Origin: Microvirga zambiensis WSM3693
GTDB taxonomy: Bacteria; Pseudomonadota; Alphaproteobacteria; Rhizobiales; Beijerinckiaceae
Reading direction: 5' to 3'
Length of the DNA stretch: 64,000 bases
NCBI RefSeq assembly: GCF_016735695.1
Contig: NZ_JAERQD010000010.1
Span: 62,001 to 126,000, forward strand
Part shown: piece after piece, positions 35,429 to 43,805 of the stretch
Position numbering within the stretch: position 1 is the first letter of the stretch
How the letters are laid out: the number at the start of each line of letters is the position of its first letter
Position numbers and translations under genes: made by a program
The notes under the pieces: model-generated
Databases searched by the model: none
Seen by the model: only the letters and a program-made list of their open reading frames with translations
Told to the model about the DNA's origin: nothing

Positions 35429-36628
35429 ATGGATCTCCGCTTCACCGATGAGGAAGTCGCCTTCCGGGAAGAGGTCCGCGCTTTCCTGCGCGAGAACCTA
35501 CCTGACGACATGCGGAAGGTCGTTGCCGACGGCAGACTGCCGAGCAAGGAACAGCTCCGCTCGTGGACGCGCGTTCTCAAGGCGAAGGGATGGGCCGTTC
35601 CGCACTGGCCGGCCGCATATGGCGGCACCGGCTGGGATCCGATGAAGCAATACATCTTCCTTGAGGAGATGCAGAAGTATCCGGCGCCTCAGCCACTGGC
35701 GCTCGGCGTCAATATGGTTGGACCGGTCATCTATACATTTGGGAACAAGGAGCAGAAGGATTTTTTTCTGCCGCGTATCATTGGTTTGGACGATTGGTGG
35801 TGCCAGGGTTTCTCCGAGCCGGGAGCGGGCTCCGATCTTGCGTCCCTCAAGACGAAAGCGGTTCGCGACGGCGACCATTACATCGTCAATGGCCAGAAAA
35901 CCTGGACCTCGGTGGCTCAGCATGCGGACTGGATGTTCTGCCTTGTTCGGACCGATCCGGAGGCCAGAAAGCAGGAGGGAATTTCCTTTCTCCTGATCGA
36001 TATGCAAACGCCCGGCATTGATGTGCGGCCGATCGTAACGATTGAGGGCGAGCGCGAAGTCAACGAAGTCTTTCTCACGGATGTAAGGGTTCCCGTCACA
36101 AATCTTGTCGGCGAGGAGGGAAAGGGCTGGAACTATGCCAAGTTCCTGCTTGGGAACGAGCGCACCAATCTTGCCCGAGTCGGAGCATCGAAGCAGCGGA
36201 TCGCACGCATTCGCGACATCGCTGCGAAGGAGATGGTGGACGGAAAGCCGTTGATCGAAGACCATCGGTTCCGTGAGAAGCTGGCATCGATCGAGATCGA
36301 GCTTAAAGCTCTGGAGATAACGCAGCTGCGTGTCATCGCGGCCGATATGAGGCGAGGCAACACCGGCAAACCCGATCCAGCCTCTTCCATCCTGAAACTA
36401 AAGGGAACCGAACTGCAGCAGACAACGACCCGCCTGCTGATGGAGGTCGTAGGCCCCCACGCGATGCCCTGCATAGCGGATGGGGAGGCGCTCGGAGGCG
36501 AGCCGGTCGGTCCGGATTACGCAGCGCATGCTGCCCCACTCTATTTCAACTATCGCAAGCTCTCGATCTTCGGCGGCACCAACGAGATCCAGAAGAATAT
36601 CATCGCGAAGGCCGTGCTGGGGTTGTGA
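35429..36628 (+). CDS. acyl-CoA dehydrogenase (A)
   Basis: A 399-residue flavin acyl-CoA dehydrogenase. The FAD-binding segment is CQGFSEPGAGSDLASL, then VNGQKTWTS, and the C-terminus ends FGGTNEIQKNIIAKAVLG. At the position where medium-chain enzymes have the catalytic Glu (EGT) this one has GGT. Either the base is elsewhere, as in isovaleryl-type enzymes, or the partner subunit matters. It is followed after seven bases by a second, shorter dehydrogenase, an arrangement typical of heteromeric acyl-CoA dehydrogenases in steroid and related pathways. Confidence 0.9.
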   Translation: MDLRFTDEEVAFREEVRAFLRENLPDDMRKVVADGRLPSKEQLRSWTRVLKAKGWAVPHWPAAYGGTGWDPMKQYIFLEEMQKYPAPQPLALGVNMVGPVIYTFGNKEQKDFFLPRIIGLDDWWCQGFSEPGAGSDLASLKTKAVRDGDHYIVNGQKTWTSVAQHADWMFCLVRTDPEARKQEGISFLLIDMQTPGIDVRPIVTIEGEREVNEVFLTDVRVPVTNLVGEEGKGWNYAKFLLGNERTNLARVGASKQRIARIRDIAAKEMVDGKPLIEDHRFREKLASIEIELKALEITQLRVIAADMRRGNTGKPDPASSILKLKGTELQQTTTRLLMEVVGPHAMPCIADGEALGGEPVGPDYAAHAAPLYFNYRKLSIFGGTNEIQKNIIAKAVLGL

Positions 36629-36635
36629 GGGGACA

Positions 36636-37787
36636 ATGGATTTTAGCCTGACCGAGGAACAGTCCATCCTGAAGGACACGCTGGGCCGCCTTCTCGGGGA
36701 TCATTGCAGCTTCGAGGCCCGTCGCGCCCATCTCGAGAGCGCTCAAGGTTGGAGCCAGCCCATGTGGGCCCGCTACGCCGGTTTGGGACTGATGGCGCTG
36801 CCCTTCCCGGAGGCAACCGGCGGCGATGGCGGCAGCTCCGTCGAAACGATGATCGTCATGGAGGCGCTCGGCGAGAAGCTGGCGCTGGAGCCCTATCTCA
36901 CCACAGTCGTGCTTGGAGGCGGTTTCGTTCGTCTCGGCGGCGATTCACGGCAAAGGGAAGAATTGATTCCGGCCATTTCCGAAGGCTTGCTTAAAATCGC
37001 ATTCGCGCACACCGAGCGACACTCGCGCTACGATCTTTCCCATGTCGAAACATCGGCCCAGCGGGATGGAGATGGCTATGTGCTATCAGGCGCCAAGGGC
37101 ATCGTCATTCACGGCGATAGCGCAGACAAGATCTTTGTCACTGCGCGAACGTCCGGCAATCCCCGCAGCAGAGAGGGCATCGGCCTTTTCCTTGTCGACG
37201 TCAATGCCGAAGGAGTTTCGCGGCGGAGCTACAGGCTGCATGACGGCCTGGGTGCCGCGGATCTGACACTGGACAAGGTCAAGGTTCCCGCATCGGCCGT
37301 CTTTGGCGATCCTGGAAGCGCAATGCCGATCATACAGCACGTGGTCGACATAGGCATTGCAGCGCTTGCCGCGGAGTCGGTCGGCGTGATGTCTGCTATG
37401 CAGGCACTCACACTGGACTACCTTAAGACGCGCCAGCAGTTCGGGATGCCGATCGGCTCGTTCCAAGCGCTGCAGCATAAGGCTGTCGACATGTACGTCG
37501 CCATCGAACAGGCGCGATCGATGGCGCTTTATGCCGCCATGATGGCCGAAGAGGCAGATGAGAAGGAGCGCGCGCGTGCGATGCACGCAGTCAAAGCCGA
37601 GATCGGCCGCAGCGGACGCCTTGTCGGCGAGACGGCGATCCAGCTTCACGGCGGCGTTGGCATGACAATGGAGTTCGCCATCGGCCATTACTTCAAGCGG
37701 ATGACGATGATCGACGTCATGTTCGGCGATTCGGATCATCACCTGCGGTCCCTCGGAAAACTGGGCGGTCTTCTCGATGTGGCCTAG
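36636..37787 (+). CDS. acyl-CoA dehydrogenase-like protein (B), probable partner subunit
   Basis: A 383-residue acyl-CoA dehydrogenase-family protein. Start is ATG 36636; the frame open to 36480 overlaps the previous gene. The FAD-binding region is degenerate (FAHTERHSRYDLSHV in place of TEPxAGSD). The C-terminus has LHGGVGMTMEFAIGHYFKR and GDSDHHLRSLG but no EGT motif. Together with dehydrogenase A it may form an alpha2-beta2 enzyme in which one chain supplies most of the catalytic residues. Confidence 0.85.
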   Translation: MDFSLTEEQSILKDTLGRLLGDHCSFEARRAHLESAQGWSQPMWARYAGLGLMALPFPEATGGDGGSSVETMIVMEALGEKLALEPYLTTVVLGGGFVRLGGDSRQREELIPAISEGLLKIAFAHTERHSRYDLSHVETSAQRDGDGYVLSGAKGIVIHGDSADKIFVTARTSGNPRSREGIGLFLVDVNAEGVSRRSYRLHDGLGAADLTLDKVKVPASAVFGDPGSAMPIIQHVVDIGIAALAAESVGVMSAMQALTLDYLKTRQQFGMPIGSFQALQHKAVDMYVAIEQARSMALYAAMMAEEADEKERARAMHAVKAEIGRSGRLVGETAIQLHGGVGMTMEFAIGHYFKRMTMIDVMFGDSDHHLRSLGKLGGLLDVA

Positions 37788-37854
37788 CGGCTGCACCACA
37801 GGCTTTTCAATCCAGGATTCCTGCTGCCGATCTTGACTTCCGGCCGCGCACCCT

Positions 37855-37877
37855 CTGCCGAAATGTGTCTTCGGCAG
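37855..37877 (+). terminator. hairpin after the dehydrogenase pair
   Basis: Arms CTGCCGAA and TTCGGCAG pair perfectly over eight bases around a seven-base loop, about 70 bases after the stop at 37787. It fits the end of the 35429-37787 unit. Confidence 0.5.
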
Positions 37878-37944
37878 GCCTGCTGATGCCCGGTGCATCG
37901 CTCCGGGATATCCTTGTCAGTCCCGAATCCACAGCCTAGTGGAA

Positions 37945-38013
37945 CATATAATAGGCCCATAGGATCAGCTATACTTCTCAGAAGTTTGCACCAGTCCCTA
38001 TACCTTCAATAGC
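37945..38013 (+). promoter_or_regulatory. TATA-box-rich promoter region of the SDR/CitE operon
   Basis: This stretch has CATA-N9-CATA at 37945-37961 (a T-N11-A core but an imperfect dyad), CTATACT at 37969, CTATACC at 37998 and AATAGC at 38008. The exact 13/21 spacing of the other modules is absent and there is no TATTGG. It is probably the promoter region of 38042-43272 and may be a degenerate member of the same regulon. Confidence 0.3.
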
Positions 38014-38041
38014 AATGATTTGAAGTGTGAGGTTAAAAGCA

Positions 38042-38965
38042 ATGGCAAGTGAATCCCGCTCCATGGAGGGCAAGGTCGCAATCGTCACCGGCGCGGGCCG
38101 TGGCATCGGGCGTGCCATCGCGATGCTGATTGCCAAAGAGGGAGGCAGCGTTATCGTAAACGATATCGGCGCAAGCCTCGATGGTGAAGGCATTAGCGCA
38201 GGCCCCGCCGAGGAAGTGGTCGCGGAGATCAAGGCGGCCGGCGGCAAGGCTGCGGCCAACACGCTCTCCATCACCGAATACAAGAACGGCGGCGCCATCG
38301 TCGATCACGCCCTTTCGGAGTTCGGTCGGCTCGATGCCGTCGTGAACAATGCCGGCATCCTTCGTGATCGCATCTTCCACAAGATGCAGGAATCCGATTG
38401 GCTGGATGTGCTCAATGTCCACCTCAACGGCTCGTTCAATCTCAGCATCGCGGCGGCCCAACAGTTCCGCAAGCAGGAGAGCGGCGCCTATGTCCACATG
38501 ACCTCGACCTCCGGTCTGGTCGGTCAGACGGGACAAGCCAACTACATGGCCGCGAAGATGGGTCTGGTCGGATTGGGCAGGGGCATTGCGCTCGATCTGG
38601 CGCGCTACAATGTCCGCTCGAACATGGTTGCCCCCTTCGCCTGGAGCCGCATGGTGTCTTCGGTCCCGGCCGAAACCCCCGAGATGCAGGCTCGGATGGA
38701 ACGCGCCAAGACTTTGACGCCGGAAACCGTCGCCCCTCTCGTGACATACCTTCTGTCCGATCTTGCGAGCGGTATTTCGGGACAGATCTTCTGCGTCCGT
38801 AAGAACGAGGTGTTCCTGTTCAATCAGCCGCGTCCCATCCGCGCGATCCATCGCTCAGAAGGCTGGACGCCGGCGAGCCTCGGCGAGCAGCTGAAGGGTG
38901 CGTTCTCTTCCAGCTTCACGCCGCCGGAGGAATCCCGCGACGTGTTCTCGTGGCCGTCGATTTAG
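38042..38965 (+). CDS. SDR family dehydrogenase (HSD17B4 type)
   Basis: A 307-residue SDR resembling the dehydrogenase part of peroxisomal multifunctional enzyme 2. TGAGRGIGRAI, NNAGILRDRIFHKM and the catalytic YMAAK are present, followed by a C-terminal extension (about 260-307) longer than simple SDRs. Start is ATG 38042 with TGAGG nine bases upstream. It probably oxidises an (R)-3-hydroxyacyl-CoA, matching the hydratase-2 enzyme at 9290. It heads a unit with CitE-like lyase, hydratase, dehydrogenase and MmgE/PrpD. Confidence 0.87.
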   Translation: MASESRSMEGKVAIVTGAGRGIGRAIAMLIAKEGGSVIVNDIGASLDGEGISAGPAEEVVAEIKAAGGKAAANTLSITEYKNGGAIVDHALSEFGRLDAVVNNAGILRDRIFHKMQESDWLDVLNVHLNGSFNLSIAAAQQFRKQESGAYVHMTSTSGLVGQTGQANYMAAKMGLVGLGRGIALDLARYNVRSNMVAPFAWSRMVSSVPAETPEMQARMERAKTLTPETVAPLVTYLLSDLASGISGQIFCVRKNEVFLFNQPRPIRAIHRSEGWTPASLGEQLKGAFSSSFTPPEESRDVFSWPSI

Positions 38966-39004
38966 AACGATTGCTCCAGTTGCAGCCGGGAGGAGAGACG
39001 CTCA

Positions 39005-39832
39005 ATGGAAATGATCGAGGATCGGATTGCCTATCTTTTCGTGCCGGGTAACCGTCCGGAGCGATTTGAAAAGGCAATGGCAAGCGGCGCGCTGCCGATC
39101 CTCGACCTCGAGGATGCGGTCGCACCCGGCGACAAGGCGGCAGCGCGCCAATGTCTCGCCGTTGCGCCGGAGATCGTCTCCCGCTCCATAGTCCGGATCA
39201 ACGCCTGCACGACGCCGGATTTCGAGCGCGACATTTCCGTACTTCGCTCAGTTTCTCCCGCTGGTGTCCTTCTGGCAAAAGCGGAGACGGCGCACGACGT
39301 CGATGCAGTGCGCTCTTCGCTTGACGCCGGAACTCCTATCTTCGCATTGATCGAGACGGCAAAGGGAATGGCCTGTGCCCGCGAAATCGCGGCTGCCGGC
39401 GTTGCCCGCCTTGCATTCGGCACTGTCGATTTCTGCGCCGATCTGCAGATCCGCGACGATGGCGAGCCGCTGGCGTCATTCAGGACTGAACTGGTCCTCG
39501 CATCCCGCCTTGCCGGGCTGCGGGCACCCATTGACGGCGTCTGCACGCAGATGACGGACGACGAGGCTTTGCGCCGTCACGCGCGCCGCGCTGCCGCCTT
39601 CGGGTTTGGCGGTGTCCTGTGCATTCATCCTCGCCAGGTCCCGGTTGTCGAACGGGTCTTTGCCCCAACCCAAGAGGCCGTTGAGCGCGCCCGAAAGATC
39701 GTCGAGGCCAGCGCAGCCCAGGTTTCGGGAGTTATAACGGTCGACGGAATGATGGTGGATCGGCCTGTGATCGAGCTCGCCCGTCAGACCCTTGCGTTGC
39801 ACCATCGGCTGCTCGGGGAGGGCAGGCAATGA
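39005..39832 (+). CDS. HpcH/HpaI (CitE-type) acyl-CoA lyase
   Basis: A 275-residue CitE-like TIM-barrel lyase. The N-terminal LFVPGNRPERFEKA (CoA binding in the family) and the magnesium-binding LDLEDAVAPGDKAAAR are present, and ALIETAKGM carries the second metal ligand Glu. Relatives cleave citramalyl-CoA, malyl-CoA or beta-methylmalyl-CoA to pyruvate or glyoxylate plus an acyl-CoA. The next gene, overlapping by four bases, is a mesaconyl-CoA-hydratase-like enzyme. Citramalyl-CoA (or a homologue) is thus the leading substrate guess. Confidence 0.87.
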   Translation: MEMIEDRIAYLFVPGNRPERFEKAMASGALPILDLEDAVAPGDKAAARQCLAVAPEIVSRSIVRINACTTPDFERDISVLRSVSPAGVLLAKAETAHDVDAVRSSLDAGTPIFALIETAKGMACAREIAAAGVARLAFGTVDFCADLQIRDDGEPLASFRTELVLASRLAGLRAPIDGVCTQMTDDEALRRHARRAAAFGFGGVLCIHPRQVPVVERVFAPTQEAVERARKIVEASAAQVSGVITVDGMMVDRPVIELARQTLALHHRLLGEGRQ

Positions 39833-40683
39833 GCACTTCAGATGCCTACAAGGCATGGATCGGCAAGACGGAGGAAGCTTCCGATAAAGCCCGCCCGTCC
39901 GATCGCGTCCGTTTTGAAGCGATATTCGGCTCGGATGCAGCCAAGTCTTCGGACGTGCTTTCCCCTCTCGCGCATTGGATGCTCTTCCCGGCCATCGTGC
40001 CTCAGGATGGGATCGGACCCGACGGTCATCCGAAACGTGGCGGCTTCCTGCCTCCATTCGATCACCTGCCGAGGCGCATGTGGACAGGGGGGCGGCTGAC
40101 ATTCCATGCGCCGGTCAAGGTCGGAGACGATCTGGTCAGGCGCTCGACGATCAAAAGCATCAATGAGAAGGCTGGTGGAAGCGGAGAGCTTGTCTTCGTA
40201 ACGGTGGCTCACACTGTATTCGACGAGCAAGGAGCGATTCTTATCGAAGAAGAGCAGGAACTGGTCTATCGCGGAATGGGATCCGGCAGCACGCCACCCG
40301 GTGCGCCGACAGCGGATGCCGCTGTCAGTCTGACGAGCATTCCGGATCCGGTGCTTCTCTTCCGGTACTCCGCGGTGACATTCAATGGCCACCGCATCCA
40401 CTATGATCGCAAATATGCCGTTGAGGAAGAACGTTATCGTGGCCTCGTGGTTCACGGACCTTTGGTCGCGACCATGTTGCTGCGCACAGCCTGCCAAACG
40501 GCCGGTGACGCAGATCCAGTGAGGTTTCAATTCCGTGCAAGTTCTCCAGCCTTCGATGGCGAGCCGCTGACGTTTCGAGCAACGCGGCCCGATGGAGATG
40601 GCGTCGTGAAATGTTGGGCGTCCAATGCAGAGGATCAGCTGGTCATGTCCGCGGAGGCAGCATTTCCGCTGCGTCGAGGCTGA
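39829..40683 (+). CDS. MaoC/FAS1-type dehydratase, mesaconyl-C4-CoA hydratase-like
   Basis: A 284-residue double-hotdog hydratase. The N-terminal half has the FLPPFDHLPRRMWTGGRL block typical of mesaconyl-C4-CoA / itaconyl-CoA hydratases, and the C-terminal half has HRIHYDRKYA and GLVVHGPLVATML. In the 3-hydroxypropionate bicycle and in itaconate breakdown, such enzymes make citramalyl-CoA for a CitE-type lyase, exactly its upstream neighbour here. Translation is coupled to the lyase (ATGA overlap). The exact C5 or longer homologue used cannot be told. Confidence 0.85.
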   Translation: MSTSDAYKAWIGKTEEASDKARPSDRVRFEAIFGSDAAKSSDVLSPLAHWMLFPAIVPQDGIGPDGHPKRGGFLPPFDHLPRRMWTGGRLTFHAPVKVGDDLVRRSTIKSINEKAGGSGELVFVTVAHTVFDEQGAILIEEEQELVYRGMGSGSTPPGAPTADAAVSLTSIPDPVLLFRYSAVTFNGHRIHYDRKYAVEEERYRGLVVHGPLVATMLLRTACQTAGDADPVRFQFRASSPAFDGEPLTFRATRPDGDGVVKCWASNAEDQLVMSAEAAFPLRRG

Positions 40684-40706
40684 GCCAAGAATTCAGGAAG
40701 ACGAGA

Positions 40707-41870
40707 ATGGCTAATTCAAGAGTCGACCCGCACCAGGATATGCGAGACGCGCTGCGCAATCTTTGTGCTGAGTTTCCGGCGGAGTATCACCGAAAGCATG
40801 ATGAGAATGCCACCTATCCGGAGGAGTTCATCAATGCGCTGACCAATGCAGGCTGGCTCGCCGCAATGATTCCGGAGGAATATGGCGGGTCGGGCCTGGG
40901 TCTGACCGAGGCCTCGGTCGTCATGGAGGAGATCAATCGTTCAGGCGGCAATGCCGGGCATTGCCATGGCCAGATGTACAATATGAGCACCCTGCTGCGT
41001 CATGGTTCGGAAGAACAGAAGCGGTTCTATCTGCCCAAGATCGCGAGCGGCGAGCTGCGCCTGCAATCCATGGCCGTGACCGAGCCGACCACTGGCACGG
41101 ACACCACCAAGCTGAAGACGACGGCAATCCGCAAGGGTGATCGCTACGTGGTCAACGGCCAAAAGGTCTGGATCAGCCGTGTGCAGCACTCGGACCTCAT
41201 GATTCTGCTTGCGCGCACCACGCCTCTTGCCGAGGTGAAGCGCAAGTCTGATGGGCTTTCGATCTTTCTGGTCGATGTCAACAAGGCGCTTCGCAGCGGG
41301 ATGCGCGTCAACCCGATCCGCAACATGGTCAATCATGAGACAAACGAGCTCTTCTTCGACGATCTGGAGATTCCTGCCGAGAATCTCATCGGCGAAGAGA
41401 GCAAGGGCTTTCGCTACATCCTCGATGGGCTGAACGCGGAGCGCACGCTTATCGCCGCCGAGTGCATCGGGGACGGCTATTGGTTCATCGACAAGGTCTC
41501 TCGCTATGTGAGCGACCGCATCGTCTTCGACCGTCCGATTGGGCAGAACCAGGGCGTGCAGTTTCCGATTGCCCGCGCCTATATCAATATCGAAGCTGCG
41601 AACCTGATGCGCTTCGAGGCGGCACATCGCTTCGACAGTTATCAGGATTGCGGTGCCCAGGCGAATATGGCGAAGCTGCTGGCCGCGGACGCCTCATGGG
41701 AGGCCGCTAACGCCTGCCTGCAGTTTCATGGTGGCTTCGGCTTCGCGGCGGAGTATGATGTCGAGCGCAAGTTCCGTGAAACCCGCCTCTATCAAGTTGC
41801 GCCGATTTCGACGAACCTCATCCTCTCCTACGTTGCCGAGCACGTCCTCGGCCTGCCACGATCCTTCTAG
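40707..41870 (+). CDS. acyl-CoA dehydrogenase (C)
   Basis: A 387-residue acyl-CoA dehydrogenase. Start is ATG 40707 with AGGAAG upstream; the open frame back to 40611 overlaps the hydratase gene. The FAD segment is MAVTEPTTGTDTTKLKT and VNGQKVWIS follows. Near the C-terminus RLYQVAPISTNLI replaces the RxYEGT region, so the usual C-terminal Glu is absent. Between a mesaconyl-type hydratase and PrpD it could supply an unsaturated C5 dicarboxyl-CoA such as mesaconyl-CoA. That is inference from context. Confidence 0.88.
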   Translation: MANSRVDPHQDMRDALRNLCAEFPAEYHRKHDENATYPEEFINALTNAGWLAAMIPEEYGGSGLGLTEASVVMEEINRSGGNAGHCHGQMYNMSTLLRHGSEEQKRFYLPKIASGELRLQSMAVTEPTTGTDTTKLKTTAIRKGDRYVVNGQKVWISRVQHSDLMILLARTTPLAEVKRKSDGLSIFLVDVNKALRSGMRVNPIRNMVNHETNELFFDDLEIPAENLIGEESKGFRYILDGLNAERTLIAAECIGDGYWFIDKVSRYVSDRIVFDRPIGQNQGVQFPIARAYINIEAANLMRFEAAHRFDSYQDCGAQANMAKLLAADASWEAANACLQFHGGFGFAAEYDVERKFRETRLYQVAPISTNLILSYVAEHVLGLPRSF

Positions 41871-41883
41871 GAGCGTCACCATC

Positions 41884-43272
41884 ATGACAAGATCCACACC
41901 CAACCCCCTTCTGGCCGGCGCGAGCGGTGACGAGAGCGTGAGGCTGGCTGCCTTCGCAGCGGGTCTAAAGTTCGAGCATATCGACCCGGCAGCCCGGGAA
42001 CGCTGTGTCGATCTCTTCGTCGATTGGCTTGGCTCAGCCCTCTCGGGCCGGAAGCAGCGGGCGATTTCCGCCATCGAGACCGTTGCCCGCGCAATGGGCC
42101 CGCAGGACGGCCCGTCGGAAGTCCTGACAAGCGGTGGATCGAGCACGCCATTGTTCGCGGCCATGATCAATGCCGCAGCCTCTCACATTTCCGAACAGGA
42201 CGATGTGCATAATGGCTCGGTCTTTCATCCGGCGACGGTCGTTTTTCCAGCGGTGCTCGCGGTTGCGCAGTCGATCGGCGCGTCCGGCCAGGCACTGATC
42301 ACGGCCTCGGTCGCGGGTTACGAAGTCGGTATCCGCGTCGGCGAGTTTCTCGGGCGCTCGCATTACAAGGTGTTCCACACCACGGGAACGGCCGGAACCA
42401 TTGCGTCGGCTGCGGCTATCGGTAATCTTCTCGGTCTCTCATCCGAGCAGATGCTGAACGCCTTCGGCTCCGCGGGCACGCAGGCCGCAGGCCTGTGGGA
42501 GTTCCTGAAGGACGCTGCGGATTCCAAGCAACTGCACACTGCGAAAGCCGCCTCCGACGGATTGCTCGCTGCCTATCTGGCGAAGGAGGGTTTCACCGGC
42601 GCTCGGCGCATCCTGGAAGGGACCCAGGGCATGGCAGCCGGCATGTCGGACGATGCGGATCCGACGAAACTGGTCGATGGCCTTGGCACGCGTTGGACGA
42701 TCTCCGAGACCTCCTTCAAGTTCCACGCCTCCTGTCGCCACACCCATCCGGCCGCCGATGCACTGCTGAAGGCCATCACCGATAACGGCCTTATGGCCAA
42801 AGACATCCGGAGCGTGACGGCCCATGTCCATCAGGGCGCCATCGACGTCCTGGGCGCTGTGCGCCATCCTGTGACTGTCCACCAGGCCAAATTCTGCATG
42901 GGGGCAACTCTCGGCCTGATCGCAACCCATGGCCGTGCAGGGATGACGGAATTCGACGGCGTTCTGAAGGATGATGCGGCGAAGCGCTTCCTGGACTGCG
43001 TCGAGATGAAGATGGATTCCGAGGTGGATTCCGCCTATCCCAATCGCTGGATTGGAAAGGTGACGGTAGAGACGAGGGACGGCCGCGTATTCGACGCCCG
43101 CGTAGACGAACCGAAGGGCGACCCGGGCAACACCTTGTCTCGGGATGAGATCACGACCAAAGCCAGGGCCCTCGCGATTTACGGCGGCATTAAAGAGCAA
43201 ACTGCCGACGAAATCATTGCCCGCTCTTGGAGCATTGCAGCGAGCAACCAAGTCGGCCATCTTGGGGCATAA
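41884..43272 (+). CDS. MmgE/PrpD family protein
   Basis: A 462-residue MmgE/PrpD protein; start at ATG 41884 after AGGAGCG. The helical N-terminal domain includes EQDDVHNGSVFHPA and GYEVGIRVGEFLGRSHY, and the lid region has FKFHASCRHTHPA. Family members dehydrate 2-methylcitrate or decarboxylate cis-aconitate to itaconate, and many are uncharacterised isomerases or hydratases. No prpB or prpC lies beside it, so a methylcitrate cycle is not supported. With the CitE/mesaconyl hydratase genes just upstream, a tricarboxylate or C5-dicarboxylate role is attractive. Confidence 0.87.
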   Translation: MTRSTPNPLLAGASGDESVRLAAFAAGLKFEHIDPAARERCVDLFVDWLGSALSGRKQRAISAIETVARAMGPQDGPSEVLTSGGSSTPLFAAMINAAASHISEQDDVHNGSVFHPATVVFPAVLAVAQSIGASGQALITASVAGYEVGIRVGEFLGRSHYKVFHTTGTAGTIASAAAIGNLLGLSSEQMLNAFGSAGTQAAGLWEFLKDAADSKQLHTAKAASDGLLAAYLAKEGFTGARRILEGTQGMAAGMSDDADPTKLVDGLGTRWTISETSFKFHASCRHTHPAADALLKAITDNGLMAKDIRSVTAHVHQGAIDVLGAVRHPVTVHQAKFCMGATLGLIATHGRAGMTEFDGVLKDDAAKRFLDCVEMKMDSEVDSAYPNRWIGKVTVETRDGRVFDARVDEPKGDPGNTLSRDEITTKARALAIYGGIKEQTADEIIARSWSIAASNQVGHLGA

Positions 43273-43414
43273 TCCTGACGGATAAGGCTTCATGGCAATC
43301 CAGGTTCGTTGCCCGGTTCGAGACGAATCCCCCGAGAAGTTGCCGCTCCGTTGGCTACATCTTCCAGACCCGGATTGATTTGGGCAATGAATTCTCAACA
43401 ATGGGAGGATGGCC

Positions 43415-43660
43415 GTGATTGCCGATACGTGTGGCGCTGCCGATGCTGGCTTTGAGAAGATCGCACATCTACTCTGGCGCGTGGGAGACATGGACATTGG
43501 CCCAGAGGAGGTCCGGCAGCTGACCGATGAAATGTCCCGCCTGCTTTGGGACATCAGTGCGCTCGGCTATTCTCTGAGTGAACCTGCAGATCTCTCGGGC
43601 CATGAAGCACGCCATGAAGAGTGGGATGAACTAACCTCCTCTCACCGTGCTGATCGATGA
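43415..43660 (+). CDS. small hypothetical protein
   Basis: An 81-residue ORF. GTG 43415 is favoured because GGGAGG lies directly before ATG 43409, leaving no spacing for that codon but six bases for the GTG. The product is acidic and helical (IAHLLWRVGDMDIGPEEVR, LSRLLWDIS-like heptads) with no signal peptide or membrane segment. I recognise no family. It is on the same strand as prpD and the efflux gene, 140 bases from each. Confidence 0.45.
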   Translation: MIADTCGAADAGFEKIAHLLWRVGDMDIGPEEVRQLTDEMSRLLWDISALGYSLSEPADLSGHEARHEEWDELTSSHRADR

Positions 43661-43805
43661 ATCCAACGCCCTGCACAAACCCACAAGGCGAGGTTCAGCG
43701 AGCCTTACTATATTCAACCGCCTTGAAAAGAAAGTGGCCGGGGATGCTGCGATATCTCCGTAGCGGAGAACGGCTTCCGCGCCGGCGCTCGAGGGCGGAC
43801 CCGGA

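Noticed and set aside
41884..43272. Methylcitrate cycle
   Set aside because: MmgE/PrpD and an aconitase are in the window, but no methylcitrate synthase or methylisocitrate lyase gene lies beside them; the CitE protein is of the citramalyl-CoA lyase type.
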